A stretch of 50,625 nucleotides of DNA from the NCBI GenBank assembly GCA_016845065.1, contig JAERTG010000112.1:1-50625 (forward strand), in the 5' to 3' direction. A program made the position numbers and the translations under genes. The notes beneath the pieces are model-generated. The model was given only the letters and a program-made list of their open reading frames with translations. It made no database searches and had not been told where the DNA came from. The stretch comes from Fidelibacterota bacterium. Its GTDB lineage: Bacteria; Fidelibacterota; UBA8477; JABMPR01. Shown piece after piece: positions 49,246 through 50,625 of the stretch. How positions within the stretch are numbered: the first letter of the stretch is position 1; the number at the start of each line of letters is the position of its first letter.

Positions 49246-50625
49246 CTATTTCAGCAGCATCACCTTTTGAATGGATGATTCATCAGGTGTTATGAGCTGA
49301 ATAAAGTAAACACCACTGCTCAGATTGGAGGCATCCCATGACATGGAGAACTGTCCAGGTCCGCTGTTACCTTCAACTAATATTGCTATTTCGCGACCTC
49401 TCACATCCATAACCCGTAATATTACTTCAGAATAGGAGTCTAGATTCCAGCTCAATGTCGTGGAAGGGTTGAATGGGTTGGGATAAGCAGGATTCAAGGC
49501 AAACTGCGAGGGTTTTGTGTCGATTACATCAATATCACTCGTGCTCATTATATCAGCATCATAGGCAACCAGAAGTTGGAAGGTACTGTTATATTGACTC
49601 TCAACACCCAGGAATGACCATTCTGTACCAACAACAAGAGGGGTAACATCAACACCGGTTGTTTCCCAGATGCGAACAACACAGGTATCTGAGCCATCAC
49701 CAATCAGAACATTTTGACCACCACCTGCTGCCCAGGTATCTACAATAGTACCCGAAATTTTCAGGAAAGTCCCTTCCCACTCTGTGAGATTAGCCTCACC
49801 AGGTGTTAAGGTTACTGGTGCAGGCAGATCATTTCCTGTAGATATAAGTTGGTATGAAAAATCTTTGACTTCTACAGTTGAGAGATAGATATCCACGACT
49901 CCCACAGCCTTGATCATATCACCACGATTCAAGTTTAGCTCATCATAATGGAAAAGATTGATTCCACGACCTGATGCGTCCTGAATATAGGCTTTGGTCA
50001 GGCCTGTCTGGAGCAAACCTGAGCCGATGGTCAGGATTCCTTCGATGGTAACCACTTCGCCTATGACCGGATCAGCCTGAATGGAGGCAATTGTGGCTAT
50101 CTCTGAGGAAGCAATTGCCAACTCATATGTCCAAGAATCGAATACACTTCCATCATTTGTAGTGGCAAATATTTCATATTCCAGAAAAGTATTGGCCTCC
50201 TGAGCGGGGATAATACCCATCCAGGTATTGCCATTGTCCAACCACATTTCGCTTTCGTTTAGAAGTGTGCCATCTGTTCCATACATGATAAGGGCTGAGG
50301 AAATACTTTGAGTCTCATCCCCTGGGACAATGTCAATAGTAACAGTAATCTCGTTGGCAGAAGTAGCAAATTCCGGAGAATGGGTTTCATTTGAGAAGCT
50401 GGGCGTCACAATGTCTGAGACAAAATCTGAGAGTAGTCGAGGTAATATCTGGTACACTCCGCTAAACTCCGTGGCAATACCAATCACATCCATTGGCCAT
50501 ATTGGCTCAGGAGAACCATCAATTTCAGTTTCATCATCAATGCGCATGACAGCCATGTCAGTTCCATTATCAGTAATATCAAGATTGGCATTTGAGCCTG
50601 CGGCAGGCCAGGCATCACCTGTACC
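49246..50625 (-). CDS. Secreted OB-fold protein with type IX sorting domain (5' end beyond window)
   Basis: At least 459 residues are visible; the frame stays open to the right edge (23 codons before the first Met), so the true start is outside. Seen: the end of one OB-fold-like unit (DVIGIATEFSGVYQILPRL), an Ig-like segment (about 70-170 of the visible part), a second OB-fold region (VVTIEGILTIGSGLLQTGLT, AYIQDASGRGINLF, WSFLGVESQYNSTFQLLVAY) and a C-terminal sorting domain with NPAYPNPFNPSTTLSW and SGVYFIQL. It is a paralogue of the LTD/OB protein downstream. It is probably secreted through the type IX route and kept at the surface; a role in binding or cutting extracellular nucleic acid is possible by domain type only. 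Confidence 0.82.
   Translation of the reverse strand, partial: GTGDAWPAAGSNANLDITDNGTDMAVMRIDDETEIDGSPEPIWPMDVIGIATEFSGVYQILPRLLSDFVSDIVTPSFSNETHSPEFATSANEITVTIDIVPGDETQSISSALIMYGTDGTLLNESEMWLDNGNTWMGIIPAQEANTFLEYEIFATTNDGSVFDSWTYELAIASSEIATIASIQADPVIGEVVTIEGILTIGSGLLQTGLTKAYIQDASGRGINLFHYDELNLNRGDMIKAVGVVDIYLSTVEVKDFSYQLISTGNDLPAPVTLTPGEANLTEWEGTFLKISGTIVDTWAAGGGQNVLIGDGSDTCVVRIWETTGVDVTPLVVGTEWSFLGVESQYNSTFQLLVAYDADIMSTSDIDVIDTKPSQFALNPAYPNPFNPSTTLSWNLDSYSEVILRVMDVRGREIAILVEGNSGPGQFSMSWDASNLSSGVYFIQLITPDESSIQKVMLLK

Noticed and set aside
1..50625. tRNA, rRNA, CRISPR arrays, insertion sequences or prophage
   Set aside because: Intergenic regions are short and none shows a cloverleaf, regular spacer repeats, transposase or phage proteins.

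Overview
The window looks like a chromosomal piece of a Gram-negative anaerobe or facultative anaerobe of the FCB superphylum. My best guess is Candidatus Marinimicrobia (Neomarinimicrobiota) or a close relative such as Calditrichota or Ignavibacteria. The reasons are FPNPFNP/YPNPFNP-type C-terminal domains on secreted proteins (type IX secretion style), PorV/PorQ-like outer-membrane proteins, a two-component propeller kinase, LVIVD and NHL propeller proteins, and many multiheme cytochromes. This is an inference from protein style only. No tRNA, rRNA, CRISPR array, transposase or phage gene was seen.

Layout. (1) 1-3752, minus strand: a toroid-fold hypothetical gene, lon, and a TFIIB-type zinc-ribbon protein cut by the left edge. 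(2) 3999-5360, minus: a small metal/Fe-S group (NifX-like protein, DUF6125-like protein, IscA-like protein with a Cys-rich tail), closed by a strong terminator. (3) 5766-9322, plus: three multiheme c cytochromes (4, 12 and 11 CXXCH), the last fused to a membrane b-type cytochrome (CbcL-like design). (4) 9421-11598, minus: a secreted LVIVD propeller protein. (5) 11869-25584, minus: a tightly packed 14-kb operon with a Cys-rich MerR regulator first. After it come a multiheme lipoprotein interrupted by an in-frame TGA, a double-rhodanese lipoprotein, an octaheme cytochrome, a membrane-anchored multiheme c protein, a cytochrome b, a membrane triheme c protein, an NHL propeller, an 18-heme cytochrome, an NHL lipoprotein, an outer-membrane beta-barrel and a 12-heme-class cytochrome. 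(6) 25896-28652, plus: 3-methyladenine DNA glycosylase, a VanX-type dipeptidase and a lipoprotein aminopeptidase P. (7) 28727-35510, plus: the classical yceD-rpmF-plsX-fabH-fabD-fabG-acpP-fabF-rnc cluster. (8) 35737-39363, plus: a large sensor histidine kinase. (9) 39398-50625, minus: an envelope/secretion group (OB-fold and lamin-tail secreted proteins, a PorV/PorQ-like protein, a helix-hairpin-helix beta-barrel, a FadL-like barrel, a phosphoesterase-EEP fusion and an EEP lipoprotein).

How it works together. Regions 3 and 5 hold 83 canonical CXXCH sites plus five or so stretched ones (CX3CH, CX4CH, CX5CH). Region 5 has the parts for a full trans-envelope electron route: a quinol-side membrane module (c + b + triheme), periplasmic carriers, a beta-barrel with partner cytochrome for crossing the outer membrane, propeller scaffolds, and an outer lipoprotein cytochrome. 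The rhodanese hints at sulfur (or selenium) chemistry. I regard this operon as the most notable system here. Region 9 is the second: its domains (LTD, OB-fold, metallophosphoesterase, EEP, HhH) match parts of ExeM/YhcR-type extracellular nucleases but lie on separate neighbouring genes next to outer-membrane barrels.
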